Shown piece after piece: positions 48,046 through 56,486 of a stretch of 64,000 bases of DNA; the first letter of the stretch is position 1; the number at the start of each line of letters is the position of its first letter. The notes beneath the pieces were generated by a model. It made no database searches. It worked only from the letters and a program-made list of their open reading frames with translations, and was not told the origin of the DNA. The stretch comes from Parvularcula sp964556115 (lineage in GTDB: Bacteria > Pseudomonadota > Alphaproteobacteria > Caulobacterales > Parvularculaceae). A program made the position numbers and the translations under genes. The stretch spans positions 163,958 to 227,957 of the forward strand of contig CAZKVC010000003.1 of assembly GCA_964556115.1 (NCBI GenBank). The letters are read 5' to 3'.

Positions 48046-50148
48046 ATGAAGCGTTTGTTCTGCGGGGCCGCGCTGGCGGCCATCACCATGGCGTCCGCCG
48101 CCTGGGCTCAAAGCGAAGTGGATGTGATGAAAGAAGACCCGTTCATCTGGCTCGAAGAGGTTGAGGGCGAGCGTGCGCTGGACTGGGTCCGCACCCAGAA
48201 CGAGCGCAGCGTCGAGGAGCTCGAGAATTATCCCCTCTACGACACCTTCTACCAGGAGGCCCTCGACATCGTCACCTCCGACGAGCGGGTGCCTTCGGTC
48301 TCCCTTCGTGATGGCTACGCCTACAATTTCTGGCAGGACAAGGATCATGTCCGCGGCATCTACCGCCGCATGCCGCAAAAGGCGTATCTCGATGGGGCGG
48401 AGGAATGGGAGACGCTTCTCGATATCGACAAGCTTGCCGAGGAAGAAGGCGAGAACTGGGTCTTCAAGGGATCGAGCTGCCTCGAACCCGACTACACCCG
48501 CTGCCTTCTCACGCTCTCGCGCGGGGGTTCGGACGCATCGGTCATCCGTGAGTTCGACCTGGTCACCAAGAGCTTCGTCGAGGACGGCTTCGAGCTTCCC
48601 GAAGCGAAATCGAGTGTCGCCTGGCTCGGCCGCGACAAGCTGCTTGTGGCCACCCGCGGTCCGAACGGCGAAGTGACCGCATCGGGCTATCCTTCCCGCG
48701 TCTGGGTGTGGGAACGCGGCCAGCCGTTCTCCGAAGCCGAGCAGGTCTTCGAGATACCCGAGGACGAGATCTGGGCGTTCGCCGGCAGCTTCTATGACGG
48801 GGAGCAGCATCAGGGGGCCATTTTCCACGGCGAGACCTTCTTCGAACACAACTGGCTGCTCTTGGGTGAAGACGGCGAGACGACCCGTATGCCACTGCCC
48901 AAGAAGCTGAAGATGTATGGTCTGAGCGGCGGTGACTTCATCTTCCAGGTCAGCGAGCCGTGGAGTTTCGGCGGCGAAGACTACAAGGCCGGCTCGGTCG
49001 TCGCCCTGTCGCAGGACCTTGAAGAGGCGAATCTCGTCATCGAGCCGACGGACAAGATGGCGATCAAGTCCGTCTATGTCTCCGAAGACAGTGTCGTCGC
49101 CAATCTTCTCGACGACATTTCGGGAAGGGTGGTGCGTTTCACCAAGTCGCGGCGCGGCTGGCGTGAACGCGACGTCCCCCTCGAAGATGGCGGCGTCACG
49201 GGCGTCGAGACCGTCGATCCGGTCTCGGGCGAGATGATCATCACCTATGCCAACCCGATCACGCCCACGACCTACTACTATGTCGACAAGCGCAGGCCGA
49301 AGGAGTTCGCGCAGTCACCGGCGTTCTTCGATGCAGAAGGCATGACCTTCAAGCGGTTCGAAGCCACCTCCTCTGACGGGACAAAGATCCCCTACACCGT
49401 CATCGCGAAGGAAGAGACGTTGGAAGGTGGCCCGGCGCCTGTCGTCCAGTACGGCTATGGCGGGTTCGAGATCCCCGTCCTTCCCAGCTATTCCGCCCTT
49501 CAGGGCAAGGTCTGGGCGCGCCGCGGCGGGGTCTATGTCCTGACCAATATCCGCGGCGGCGGCGAATACGGCCCGGCGTGGCACCAGGCCGGCCTCAAGG
49601 GCAAACGCCAGATCATCTATGACGACTTCCAGGCGATCTCCGAAGACCTGATCGACCGGGGTATCACGACCCGCGAGCAGATCGGCATTCTCGGCGGCTC
49701 GAATGGCGGGCTTCTCATGGGCGTCTCGATGACCCAGCGGCCCGAGCTCTACCAGGCCGTTGCCATCGGTGTGCCGCTCCTCGACATGCTGCGCTACGAC
49801 AAGCTTCTGGCGGGCGCCTCCTGGGTCGGCGAATATGGCGATCCGGACAATCCCGCCGAGCGGCCCTTCCTCGAGACGATCAGCCCCTATCATCAGCTCG
49901 ATCAGGACGCGGATTATCCACGGCCCTTCATCTTCACCTCGACGAAGGACGACCGGGTCCATCCCGGCCACGCACGCAAGTTCGGACGTCTTCTCGAGGA
50001 GTACGAAAAGCCGTTCCTTTATTACGAGAACATCGAGGGCGGGCACGCCGCTTCGGCCAACCTCAAGCAGACGGCGCGCCAGCAGGCGCTCCTCTACAGC
50101 TACTTCGCTTCGGAGCTTGGTCTGCGTAACGGTAGCGACACGGAGTAA
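48046..50148 (+). CDS. exported prolyl oligopeptidase-family peptidase (S9A)
   Basis: 700 aa. Signal peptide MKRLFCGAALAAITMASAAW cleaved near AWAQ, so it should be periplasmic. Propeller domain, then the hydrolase: nucleophile in GILGGSNGGLL near residue 552, Asp in TKDDRVHPGHARK near 636, and His in EGGHAASAN near 667. TNIRGGGEYGPAWHQAG is a family mark. Cleaves peptides after proline or a related residue. The pair with the dicarboxylate symporter 6 bp later, plus an asparaginase-like gene, suggests uptake and breakdown of peptides or amino acids. It differs from the cytoplasmic oligopeptidase B at 8.6 kb. Confidence 0.9.
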   Translation: MKRLFCGAALAAITMASAAWAQSEVDVMKEDPFIWLEEVEGERALDWVRTQNERSVEELENYPLYDTFYQEALDIVTSDERVPSVSLRDGYAYNFWQDKDHVRGIYRRMPQKAYLDGAEEWETLLDIDKLAEEEGENWVFKGSSCLEPDYTRCLLTLSRGGSDASVIREFDLVTKSFVEDGFELPEAKSSVAWLGRDKLLVATRGPNGEVTASGYPSRVWVWERGQPFSEAEQVFEIPEDEIWAFAGSFYDGEQHQGAIFHGETFFEHNWLLLGEDGETTRMPLPKKLKMYGLSGGDFIFQVSEPWSFGGEDYKAGSVVALSQDLEEANLVIEPTDKMAIKSVYVSEDSVVANLLDDISGRVVRFTKSRRGWRERDVPLEDGGVTGVETVDPVSGEMIITYANPITPTTYYYVDKRRPKEFAQSPAFFDAEGMTFKRFEATSSDGTKIPYTVIAKEETLEGGPAPVVQYGYGGFEIPVLPSYSALQGKVWARRGGVYVLTNIRGGGEYGPAWHQAGLKGKRQIIYDDFQAISEDLIDRGITTREQIGILGGSNGGLLMGVSMTQRPELYQAVAIGVPLLDMLRYDKLLAGASWVGEYGDPDNPAERPFLETISPYHQLDQDADYPRPFIFTSTKDDRVHPGHARKFGRLLEEYEKPFLYYENIEGGHAASANLKQTARQQALLYSYFASELGLRNGSDTE

Positions 50149-50154
50149 TTCTGA

Positions 50155-51477
50155 ATGGCGATTGCGTTCTGGGGCGTACTCTTGGGCGCCTTCGCCTTTC
50201 TTTTCTTCCTGGGACGGAAGGACTTTCCGCTCTGGGCCAGGGTTCTCGCCGGTCTCGTCCTCGGGGGCCTGGCCGGCCTTCTGTTCGGCGAGACCGCCGG
50301 TGCTGCGAAACCCATCGGTGACGCCTTCATCAAGCTGATCCGGATGCTTATCATCCCGCTGATCGTCACAACGCTGACCAGCGGGATGATTGCGCTCGGT
50401 GACCCCAAGAGGCTCGGAAGCCTCGGGCTCAGGACCATCGCCCTCTACCTCTTCACCACATCGATCGCGGTCTTCATCGGCATCGGCATGGCGATCCTCT
50501 TCCAGCCAGGTGTCGGCGTCGATTATGCCAGCGTCGAGGGCACATCCGCCATCACCGAGCGCCTGTCCCGCGCCGCCGAAGCCGAGCGGACGGCCGTGCA
50601 GCAGATCCTCGACTTGATCCCGGCCAACCCACTCGCCGCGATGGTTCAGGGCGACATTCTGGCAGTCATCTTCTTCTCGATCCTTCTGGGCATCTCGATC
50701 CTCGCGGCGGGCGAGAAGGGCGATTCCTTCGGCCGGGGCATGGAAAGCGCGGCAGAAGTGATCCTCAAGCTCACCCAGGGCGTCATGGCCCTCGCCCCCT
50801 ACGGTGTCTTCGCGCTGATGGCGTGGGTTCTCGGTACGCAAGGGCTCGCGGTTCTCTTCAATCTCGGCAAGCTGGCCATCGCCCTCTATCTTGCCTGCGC
50901 CCTTCATATCCTCGTCGTTTATGGCGGGCTCGTGCAGTTCGTCGCGAAGTTGCCCTTCGTCCGCTTCGTCCGGGGCATCCTCGATGCCATGTCCACGGCC
51001 TATTCGACCGCCAGCTCTTCGGCGACCCTGCCCGTGACGATCGGCAACCTGACCCAGAATATCGGCGTCAGCCGCGCCGTCGCGGGATCGGTCCTGCCCC
51101 TCGGCGCGACGATCAACATGGACGGCACCTCGATCTATCTCGGCATTGTCGCGCTCTTCGCAGCCCAGGCGGTTGGTATCGACCTATCGGGCACGGACTA
51201 TGTCGCTATCGCCGTGACCGCCACGGCTGCCTCGATCGGCGCGGCCGGCATCCCGTCGGCGAGCCTCTTCCTGGCCATTGCGGTCCTCACCTCGATCGGC
51301 GTGACCTCGGAGCAGGCCGTTCTGATCATCGCTCTCATCTTCCCCTTCGACCGCCTCCTCGACATGATGCGGACCCTGACCAATGTAACCGGGGACACCG
51401 CTGTTGCGACCACGGTCGCCCGCTGGGAAGGGGAGCTTGACGGCAAGGTCCTCGCGGCAAGGGCCGCAGCGTCATGA
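50155..51477 (+). CDS. dicarboxylate/amino acid:cation symporter (DAACS family)
   Basis: 440 aa. SLC1/GltP-type transporter with eight membrane segments and two re-entrant loops. Family hallmarks: FIKLIRMLIIPLIVTTLTSG near residue 57, AYSTASSSATLPVTI (serine-rich loop HP1), LPLGATINMDGTSIYLGIVA (NMDGT motif) and AASIGAAGIPSASLFLA (HP2). It carries glutamate, aspartate or C4 dicarboxylates with protons or sodium. Part of the run S9 peptidase-symporter-asparaginase-like-ICMT, with overlaps of 4 and 8 nt after it. Confidence 0.92.
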   Translation: MAIAFWGVLLGAFAFLFFLGRKDFPLWARVLAGLVLGGLAGLLFGETAGAAKPIGDAFIKLIRMLIIPLIVTTLTSGMIALGDPKRLGSLGLRTIALYLFTTSIAVFIGIGMAILFQPGVGVDYASVEGTSAITERLSRAAEAERTAVQQILDLIPANPLAAMVQGDILAVIFFSILLGISILAAGEKGDSFGRGMESAAEVILKLTQGVMALAPYGVFALMAWVLGTQGLAVLFNLGKLAIALYLACALHILVVYGGLVQFVAKLPFVRFVRGILDAMSTAYSTASSSATLPVTIGNLTQNIGVSRAVAGSVLPLGATINMDGTSIYLGIVALFAAQAVGIDLSGTDYVAIAVTATAASIGAAGIPSASLFLAIAVLTSIGVTSEQAVLIIALIFPFDRLLDMMRTLTNVTGDTAVATTVARWEGELDGKVLAARAAAS

Positions 51478-51965
51478 AACCCATCCGTATTCTCACCACC
51501 GGCGGAACCCTCGACAAGGTCCATGACTGGCGGGCGGAGACCATCGCCTTCGCCGGAGCAGGCAAGAGCCAGGTGCCCGAAATCCTCGATCAGTCCCGCT
51601 GCTACGCTCATGAGGTCGAGCAGCTCTTGCAGATCGACAGCCTTGACATGACGGACACGTACCGCACCCTCATCTGTGAACGGATCAGGGCGGCGACGGA
51701 AGACGGTATCGTCATTACCCACGGGACTTCGACCATGGCCGAAACGGCCCGCTACCTTTCAGGCTGCGATATGGAGAAGACCGTTGTCCTGACCGGCGCC
51801 ATGCGTCCCCACGCCCTGTTCGTCAGTGACGCAGCCTTCAATCTCGGCGGGGCGATCATCGCCGCCCAGACCCTGCCGAAAGGGGTCTACGGCGTGATGA
51901 ATGGCGGCATCTTCAAGGCCGATGAGCTGAAGAAGAACGAGAAGCTTGGCCGGTTCGATGTCTGA
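51474..51965 (+). CDS. half-length asparaginase-like protein, active-site Asp replaced
   Basis: 163 aa, about half an asparaginase (normally 320-350). Only the N-terminal domain is present: RILTTGGTLDK (first catalytic Thr motif) and IVITHGTSTMAETARYLSG, where the family has HGTDTM. The catalytic Asp of the TDTM pair is a Ser here. Then TGAMRPH and NGGIF close the fold. Short proteins of this type occur in several proteobacteria and are not known asparaginases to me. Starts 4 nt inside the symporter gene, ends 8 nt inside the ICMT gene. Confidence 0.78.
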   Translation: MKPIRILTTGGTLDKVHDWRAETIAFAGAGKSQVPEILDQSRCYAHEVEQLLQIDSLDMTDTYRTLICERIRAATEDGIVITHGTSTMAETARYLSGCDMEKTVVLTGAMRPHALFVSDAAFNLGGAIIAAQTLPKGVYGVMNGGIFKADELKKNEKLGRFDV

Positions 51966-52440
51966 AGAAACAGAAACCGGCGAGAAGACGCTCCTCATAC
52001 CGCCGGTCTGGTTCCTGATCTTCGCCGTCTCGATCGTGGCGGTCGGCCGGGCGCTTCCAGGGCCCGTCTACCTGGCGCCGGGACGGGGGATCATCTCGAT
52101 GATCCTGGCGCTGGCCGGTCTCGGGATTGCCGTTTGGGCGCTCGTTCAATTCTCCCGGGAGAAGACGACCTACAAGCCCGAAGTGCCCTCCAAGGCGACG
52201 GCGCTGGTCACGGACGGCGTCTACAGGATCACCCGCAACCCCATGTATGTGGGCATGGCCCTCGTGCTCCTCGGGATAGCCATCGGGCTTGGCACCATTC
52301 TGGGGCTCCTTCTTGTGCCCGTCTTCATCGGTCTTCTCACGGCGGTTCAGATCGTGCCCGAAGAGCGTGCGCTCTCCCGTCTTTTCGGCGACGACTATGA
52401 AGCCTTCAAAAGGCGCACACCGCGCTGGCTCTTTCTTTGA
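51958..52440 (+). CDS. isoprenylcysteine carboxyl methyltransferase-like membrane protein
   Basis: 160 aa from the ATG at 51958. Four to five membrane segments. TDGVYRITRNPMYVGMALVL near residue 78 is the signature of the ICMT/phospholipid methyltransferase family, and the end PEERALSRLFGDDYEAFKRR is the conserved C-terminal block. The bacterial substrates are mostly unknown. Last gene of the four-gene run. The 208-bp gap to ffh after it holds a TTGACA at 52476 but no clear -10. Confidence 0.83.
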   Translation: MSEETETGEKTLLIPPVWFLIFAVSIVAVGRALPGPVYLAPGRGIISMILALAGLGIAVWALVQFSREKTTYKPEVPSKATALVTDGVYRITRNPMYVGMALVLLGIAIGLGTILGLLLVPVFIGLLTAVQIVPEERALSRLFGDDYEAFKRRTPRWLFL

Positions 52441-52648
52441 CGGGTTGCCGCGGCGGGCCTGTTTGTTTGACGTCAGTTGACATTCTGCCGGTTTGGCGCC
52501 ACCTCCCCGCTCTGAAATTCTGACAAGCGGTTTCTCACCGTGTCTACCTGCACGACCCCTTCGAAGGTGAAGGACGGGGCAGGGGGCTCCTTCCGACGGG
52601 GTAACGCCCTCTCGGTCGAGACATCCGCTATGGCTTGGAGGACGCGGC

Positions 52649-54133
52649 ATGTTCGATACGCTTTCCGATCGCCTCGGCGGGGTGTTCGACCGTCTGCGCG
52701 GGCGCGGCGCGCTGACCGAAGCGGATGTCGATGAAGCCCTGCGCGAGGTCCGCGTCGCGCTGATCGAGGCCGACGTCGCTCTCCCGGTGGCCCGCGGCTT
52801 CGTCAAGAAGGTCAAGGAACGCGCGGTTGGTCGCGAAGTCCTGAAATCGGTCACCCCGGGCCAGCAGGTGGTGAAGATCGTCAATGACGTTCTCGCCGAA
52901 ACCCTCGGCGCGGGCGCAGGCGATCACGAGCTGCAGCTGAACCGTGCCGCCCCCGTTCCGATCCTGATGGTCGGCCTTCAGGGCTCAGGCAAGACGACCT
53001 CGACCGCCAAGATCGCCAACCGGCTCCAGAAGAAGGACAAGAAGAAGGTCCTGATGGCCTCCCTCGATACGAGGCGGCCGGCGGCGATGGAACAGCTTGC
53101 CGTTCTCGGCGAGCAGGCGGAGGTCAAGACCCTGCCGATCGTCAAGGGCCAGTCCGCGGTCCAGATCGCCCGACGCGCGATGGAAGCGGGGCGGCTTCAG
53201 GGCTTTGATATCGTGCTTCTCGACACCGCCGGGCGCCTGTCGATCGACGAGCAGCTGATGGCCGAGGTTTCCGAGATCCATGCAGCGACGGACCCTGCCG
53301 AGACCCTTCTGGTGCTCGATGCCCTGACCGGCCAGGACGCTGTTCAGACCGCGGAGCGTTTCAAGGAACGCCTGCCGGTCACAGGTGTCGTCCTGACCCG
53401 TCTCGATGGCGATGGCCGCGGCGGCGCCGCCCTTTCCATGCGTGAGGTCACCGGCGCACCGATCAAATTTGCCGGTGTCGGCGAGAAGATCGACGCCCTC
53501 GACGCCTTCGACCCTGAGCGCATGGCCGGGCGTATCCTCGGCATGGGCGATATCGTCGGTCTTGTCGAGAAAGCCAGCGCCGAGATTGACCAGGAAAAGG
53601 CCGAGAAAGCCGCGAAGCGGATGGCCAAGGGCCAGTTCGATCTCGACGATCTCGCCGACCAGTTCGTCCAGATGCGGAAGATGGGCGGCATGGGCGCGAT
53701 CATGGGGATGATGCCCGGCATGGGCAAGTTCAAGGACATGGCCGAGCAAGGCATGGGCAACAAGGAACTTGCCAGACAGGAAGCCATCATCCGTTCCATG
53801 ACGAAAAAGGAGCGCAAGAACCCCAAGGTGATGAACGCGTCGCGCAAGAAGCGCGTGGCAGCGGGCGCCGGGGTGCAGGTGCAGGACGTCAACCGCCTTC
53901 TCAAATCCTATCAGGGCATGAGCACACTGATGAAAAAGATGGGTAAGGGCGGCAAGCGCGGCATGGCCCAGCAGCTTGCCCAGGCCCTTGGCGGCAACCA
54001 GGGCGGCGGCATGATGCCCCCCTCCGGCGGCCCGGGACTTCCCGGTCTCGGCAGCAGCGGCGGGCTTCCGGGCTCCGGCCTGCCCGGACTTGGCGGTGGC
54101 CTGCCCGGCCTTGGGGACAAGAAGAAGAAATGA
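52649..54133 (+). CDS. ffh: signal recognition particle protein Ffh
   Basis: 494 aa. Targets nascent membrane proteins to FtsY. N domain residues 1-90, G domain with GLQGSGKTTSTAKIA near 110, DTAGRLSIDEQLMAE (G3 region) and TRLDGDGRGGAALS (G4 region), then the methionine-rich M domain (MGGMGAIMGMMPGMGKFKDM) that binds 4.5S RNA. The C-terminus is a long glycine/proline tail (LPGLGSSGGLPGSGLPGLGG). GGAGG lies 8 nt before the ATG. Followed by a lipoprotein gene at a 4-nt overlap. Confidence 0.97.
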   Translation: MFDTLSDRLGGVFDRLRGRGALTEADVDEALREVRVALIEADVALPVARGFVKKVKERAVGREVLKSVTPGQQVVKIVNDVLAETLGAGAGDHELQLNRAAPVPILMVGLQGSGKTTSTAKIANRLQKKDKKKVLMASLDTRRPAAMEQLAVLGEQAEVKTLPIVKGQSAVQIARRAMEAGRLQGFDIVLLDTAGRLSIDEQLMAEVSEIHAATDPAETLLVLDALTGQDAVQTAERFKERLPVTGVVLTRLDGDGRGGAALSMREVTGAPIKFAGVGEKIDALDAFDPERMAGRILGMGDIVGLVEKASAEIDQEKAEKAAKRMAKGQFDLDDLADQFVQMRKMGGMGAIMGMMPGMGKFKDMAEQGMGNKELARQEAIIRSMTKKERKNPKVMNASRKKRVAAGAGVQVQDVNRLLKSYQGMSTLMKKMGKGGKRGMAQQLAQALGGNQGGGMMPPSGGPGLPGLGSSGGLPGSGLPGLGGGLPGLGDKKKK

Positions 54134-54540
54134 TCCGCCTGGTGACGACCATACTTGCGCTTTCAGCCTGTTCGTCGAATGACGGCGTAATCAGCTCGGT
54201 TAATTTCGTCCAGGAGCCGATCGACCCGGCCTGCGCCGTGGGTCAGGTGAAGGCGCTGGACGACATGGTTCTTTTGGGTCTCAAGGAGAGCCATCGCCGC
54301 ACCCGTGCGGTCTTTGATGTCGCTGGTCGCGAAGAGCTGCTTCTCAATGTCCTGACACCGAAGAACCGTGGTCACGCGGTCTACGTATCCATCCGGCCCT
54401 CGCAGCCGGATAACCCGCTTCGTTATCGTGCTTCCCGCCTAGCCGTGCAGCAGGCGGATGAAGCCATTTATGCCAATTGCACAGAAGACGGACGGACCTA
54501 CGGTCCGGCTTCCGTCACTATCGAAGGTCAAAAGGAGTAA
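54130..54540 (+). CDS. hypothetical lipoprotein between ffh and rpsP
   Basis: 136 aa. Lipobox near C14 (LALSAC), then VNFVQEPIDPACAVGQVKAL and DDMVLLGLKESHRRT. I recognise no family. Its ATG overlaps the ffh stop (ATGA), and the rpsP Shine-Dalgarno AAGGAG lies at its own end. The gene is thus wedged into the conserved ffh-rpsP order. Codon use resembles its neighbours, with slightly lower GC. Confidence 0.62.
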   Translation: MIRLVTTILALSACSSNDGVISSVNFVQEPIDPACAVGQVKALDDMVLLGLKESHRRTRAVFDVAGREELLLNVLTPKNRGHAVYVSIRPSQPDNPLRYRASRLAVQQADEAIYANCTEDGRTYGPASVTIEGQKE

Positions 54541-54543
54541 ATC

Positions 54544-54957
54544 ATGGCCCTGAAGATTCGTCTCGCCCGTGGCGGCTCGAAAAAGCGTCCCTATTACCGC
54601 ATTGTCGTCACAGATGCGCGCATGCCGCGTGATGGCCGGTTCATCGAGAAGCTCGGCGCCTACAACCCGCTTCTCGCGAAGGACAATCCGGAACGTGTGC
54701 GGATCGACCTCGAGCGTGCGAAGCATTGGCTCGACAAGGGCGCCCAGCCGACCGAACGGGTAGCACGCTTTCTCGGTGCCGCCGACGTGATCAAGTGGGA
54801 GCATGGCAACAACCCGCAAAAAGGCGAGCCGGGCCAGAAAGCCAAGGAGCGCATCGAAGAGAAACGCGAGAAGGAAGAAGCCCGCAAGGCTGCCGCAGCC
54901 GAAGCGGCGGGCGGCGGCAGTGACGAGGAAGCGTCTGCCGAAGAAACGGCAGAGTAA
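54544..54957 (+). CDS. rpsP: 30S ribosomal protein S16
   Basis: 137 aa. MALKIRLARGGSKKRPYYRI is the S16 start, followed by RFIEKLGAYNPL and HWLDKGAQPTERVARFL. E. coli S16 has 82 residues; the extra 50 here are a charged, alanine/glutamate-rich tail (EEKREKEEARKAAAAEA), as in other alphaproteobacteria. AAGGAG 6 nt before the ATG. Linked to rimM by an 11-bp gap. Confidence 0.97.
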   Translation: MALKIRLARGGSKKRPYYRIVVTDARMPRDGRFIEKLGAYNPLLAKDNPERVRIDLERAKHWLDKGAQPTERVARFLGAADVIKWEHGNNPQKGEPGQKAKERIEEKREKEEARKAAAAEAAGGGSDEEASAEETAE

Positions 54958-54968
54958 GGCGCGTTTCG

Positions 54969-55496
54969 ATGAAGTCGCCTCAGAAACCCGTGGTCGTCGC
55001 GCAGTTCGCGGGAACCCACGGGGTGCGGGGCGACTTCAAGATCCGTTCCTTCACGGAAGACCCAGAAGCGGTGTTCGCCTACGGGCCCCTGGCGGCCGAA
55101 GGGGGTGGTCCAACTCTCACCCCCCGGCCTCTGCGCGAACTGAAGCCCGGTCTCTTCCTTTGCCGGGCGGACGAATTTGCAACCCCTGAAGCGCTCGATC
55201 CCCTCAAGGGTCGTCTTCTCACCGTGCCGCGGACGGCGCTGCCTGACGATCAGGACGAAGACGATATCTATATCGCCGACCTGATCGGCCTCGACGTGCG
55301 TCTTGAAGACGGCACGACCCTCGGGACCGTCCGGGCAGTTCCCAATTTCGGGGCCGGTGACATCCTCGAAGTCCGCGGCGACGGCGGTGCTCATCTCATC
55401 CCCTTCACAAGGGAAGCGGTGCCCGAAGTGAGGCTCGCCGAGGGCTACGTCACCGCAGTCCTGCCCACCGAAGAGCCTCCGGCCACGGACGCTTGA
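54969..55496 (+). CDS. rimM: 16S rRNA processing protein RimM
   Basis: 175 aa. Binds S19 and helps 30S head assembly. N-terminal VVVAQFAGTHGVRGDFKIRS (GxxxGxRG) and the PRC-barrel, DIYIADLIGLDVRLEDGTTL to VLPTEEPP. In most proteobacteria trmD and rplS follow; here a beta-lactamase gene follows instead, so the usual rpsP-rimM-trmD-rplS operon is split. Confidence 0.95.
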   Translation: MKSPQKPVVVAQFAGTHGVRGDFKIRSFTEDPEAVFAYGPLAAEGGGPTLTPRPLRELKPGLFLCRADEFATPEALDPLKGRLLTVPRTALPDDQDEDDIYIADLIGLDVRLEDGTTLGTVRAVPNFGAGDILEVRGDGGAHLIPFTREAVPEVRLAEGYVTAVLPTEEPPATDA

Positions 55497-55538
55497 GTTC
55501 TGCTTGCCAGCTTGCTGGCGGAGTTCCATGAGCTGATC

Positions 55539-56423
55539 ATGGATCAGACCTCGCTCGACCGCCGAACCCTTCTTGCCAGTCTCGCTGCCGCTGCCGGTTT
55601 GTCCGGGTACAGGGCGCAGGTCCCCGAACCTTCACTTTTCCGCCGCATCGAGAAGGAAACCGGCGGCAAGCTCGGCTTCTATGCGAAGGATTTCGCGACA
55701 GGCGAGGAGCTGGCCCACAGGGCTGGCGAAGCGTTCGCCATGTGCTCGACCTTCAAGAGCCTTTTGGCCGGGTTCGCTTTCGAAGCGATGGAGCAGGGCG
55801 CCCTCGCCCCTGATCGGGTCTTTGCCTATCGCGAAGAGGATCTCATCTCCTATTCCCCGGTTCTGAAGCCCCGGCTCGAGGCCGGAGCGGCTTACATGAC
55901 GGCTGCGAGCCTCGCCAATGTCATCGTCACGATCAGTGACAACACAGCGGCAAACCTTCTTCTCGAATGGATAGGGGGCCCGGCGGCCTTGACCGAGCGG
56001 GTCCGCGCGATGCCGGGTGGGCGCGGCTTCAGGCTCGACAGGAACGAGCCGGGCCTCAACAGCAATCGGCCCGGCGACCCGCGGGACAAGGCGACGCCGA
56101 AGGCCATGGTAACACTGCTCAACCATATGCTGTTCGCTGGCGGGATCGGTGAGGGGGCCGCCGCGCAGTTGCGCGCATCCATGATCGACTGCCGCACCGG
56201 TCTTGCCCGGCTGCGGTCGGGCTTCGCTGAAGGTGTTGTCGCAGGTGATAAGACCGGCACCAGCGGCAATGGCCTTTTCGGCGATACGGCTTTCATCCTT
56301 CGCGAGGGCGGCCGGCCGATCGTGATGGCAGCCTATCTCGACGCACCGGGCATCTCTGGTGAAGCGGGCAATGATGTCATGCGCCGCCTCGGCGCAGCGA
56401 CGGCTGCCGCATTTCCCGGCTAG
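55539..56423 (+). CDS. class A serine beta-lactamase
   Basis: 294 aa from the ATG at 55539 (MDQTSLDRRTLLASLAAAAG). An RR at residues 8-9 before a hydrophobic segment suggests Tat export. Active-site motifs of class A enzymes: SxxK is S70-T-F-K73 in MCSTFKSLL, SDN in ISDNTAANLLL, the Glu166 loop in RNEPGLNSNRPGD, and KTG in VAGDKTGTSGN. All key residues are in place, so it should hydrolyse penicillins or cephalosporins; the spectrum cannot be read. It sits on the chromosome among ribosome genes with no mobile-element marks, so it looks intrinsic. A short hairpin (GCCAGC/GCTGGC, 55506-55519) precedes it. Confidence 0.92.
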   Translation: MDQTSLDRRTLLASLAAAAGLSGYRAQVPEPSLFRRIEKETGGKLGFYAKDFATGEELAHRAGEAFAMCSTFKSLLAGFAFEAMEQGALAPDRVFAYREEDLISYSPVLKPRLEAGAAYMTAASLANVIVTISDNTAANLLLEWIGGPAALTERVRAMPGGRGFRLDRNEPGLNSNRPGDPRDKATPKAMVTLLNHMLFAGGIGEGAAAQLRASMIDCRTGLARLRSGFAEGVVAGDKTGTSGNGLFGDTAFILREGGRPIVMAAYLDAPGISGEAGNDVMRRLGAATAAAFPG

Positions 56424-56431
56424 ATAAAGAA

Positions 56432-56463
56432 AACCCGCGGCGACGCTTAGCGTCCCGCGGGTT
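56432..56463. terminator. bidirectional terminator between bla and infB
   Basis: AACCCGCGG (56432-56440) pairs with CCGCGGGTT (56455-56463), and inside it GACGC (56442-56446) pairs with GCGTC (56450-56454), loop TTA. The genes on both sides converge on it. On the minus strand it is followed by TTTCTTT (rc of 56425-56431), giving a U-rich end for infB. Confidence 0.88.
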
Positions 56464-56486
56464 CACAAACCGATCTGATCGGGGCG

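Noticed and set aside
52441..52648. TTGACA at 52476 as an ffh promoter; search for a 4.5S RNA or small gene in this 208-bp gap
   Set aside because: No matching -10 at 16-18 bp and no SRP RNA hairpin or ribosome site other than that of ffh was found.
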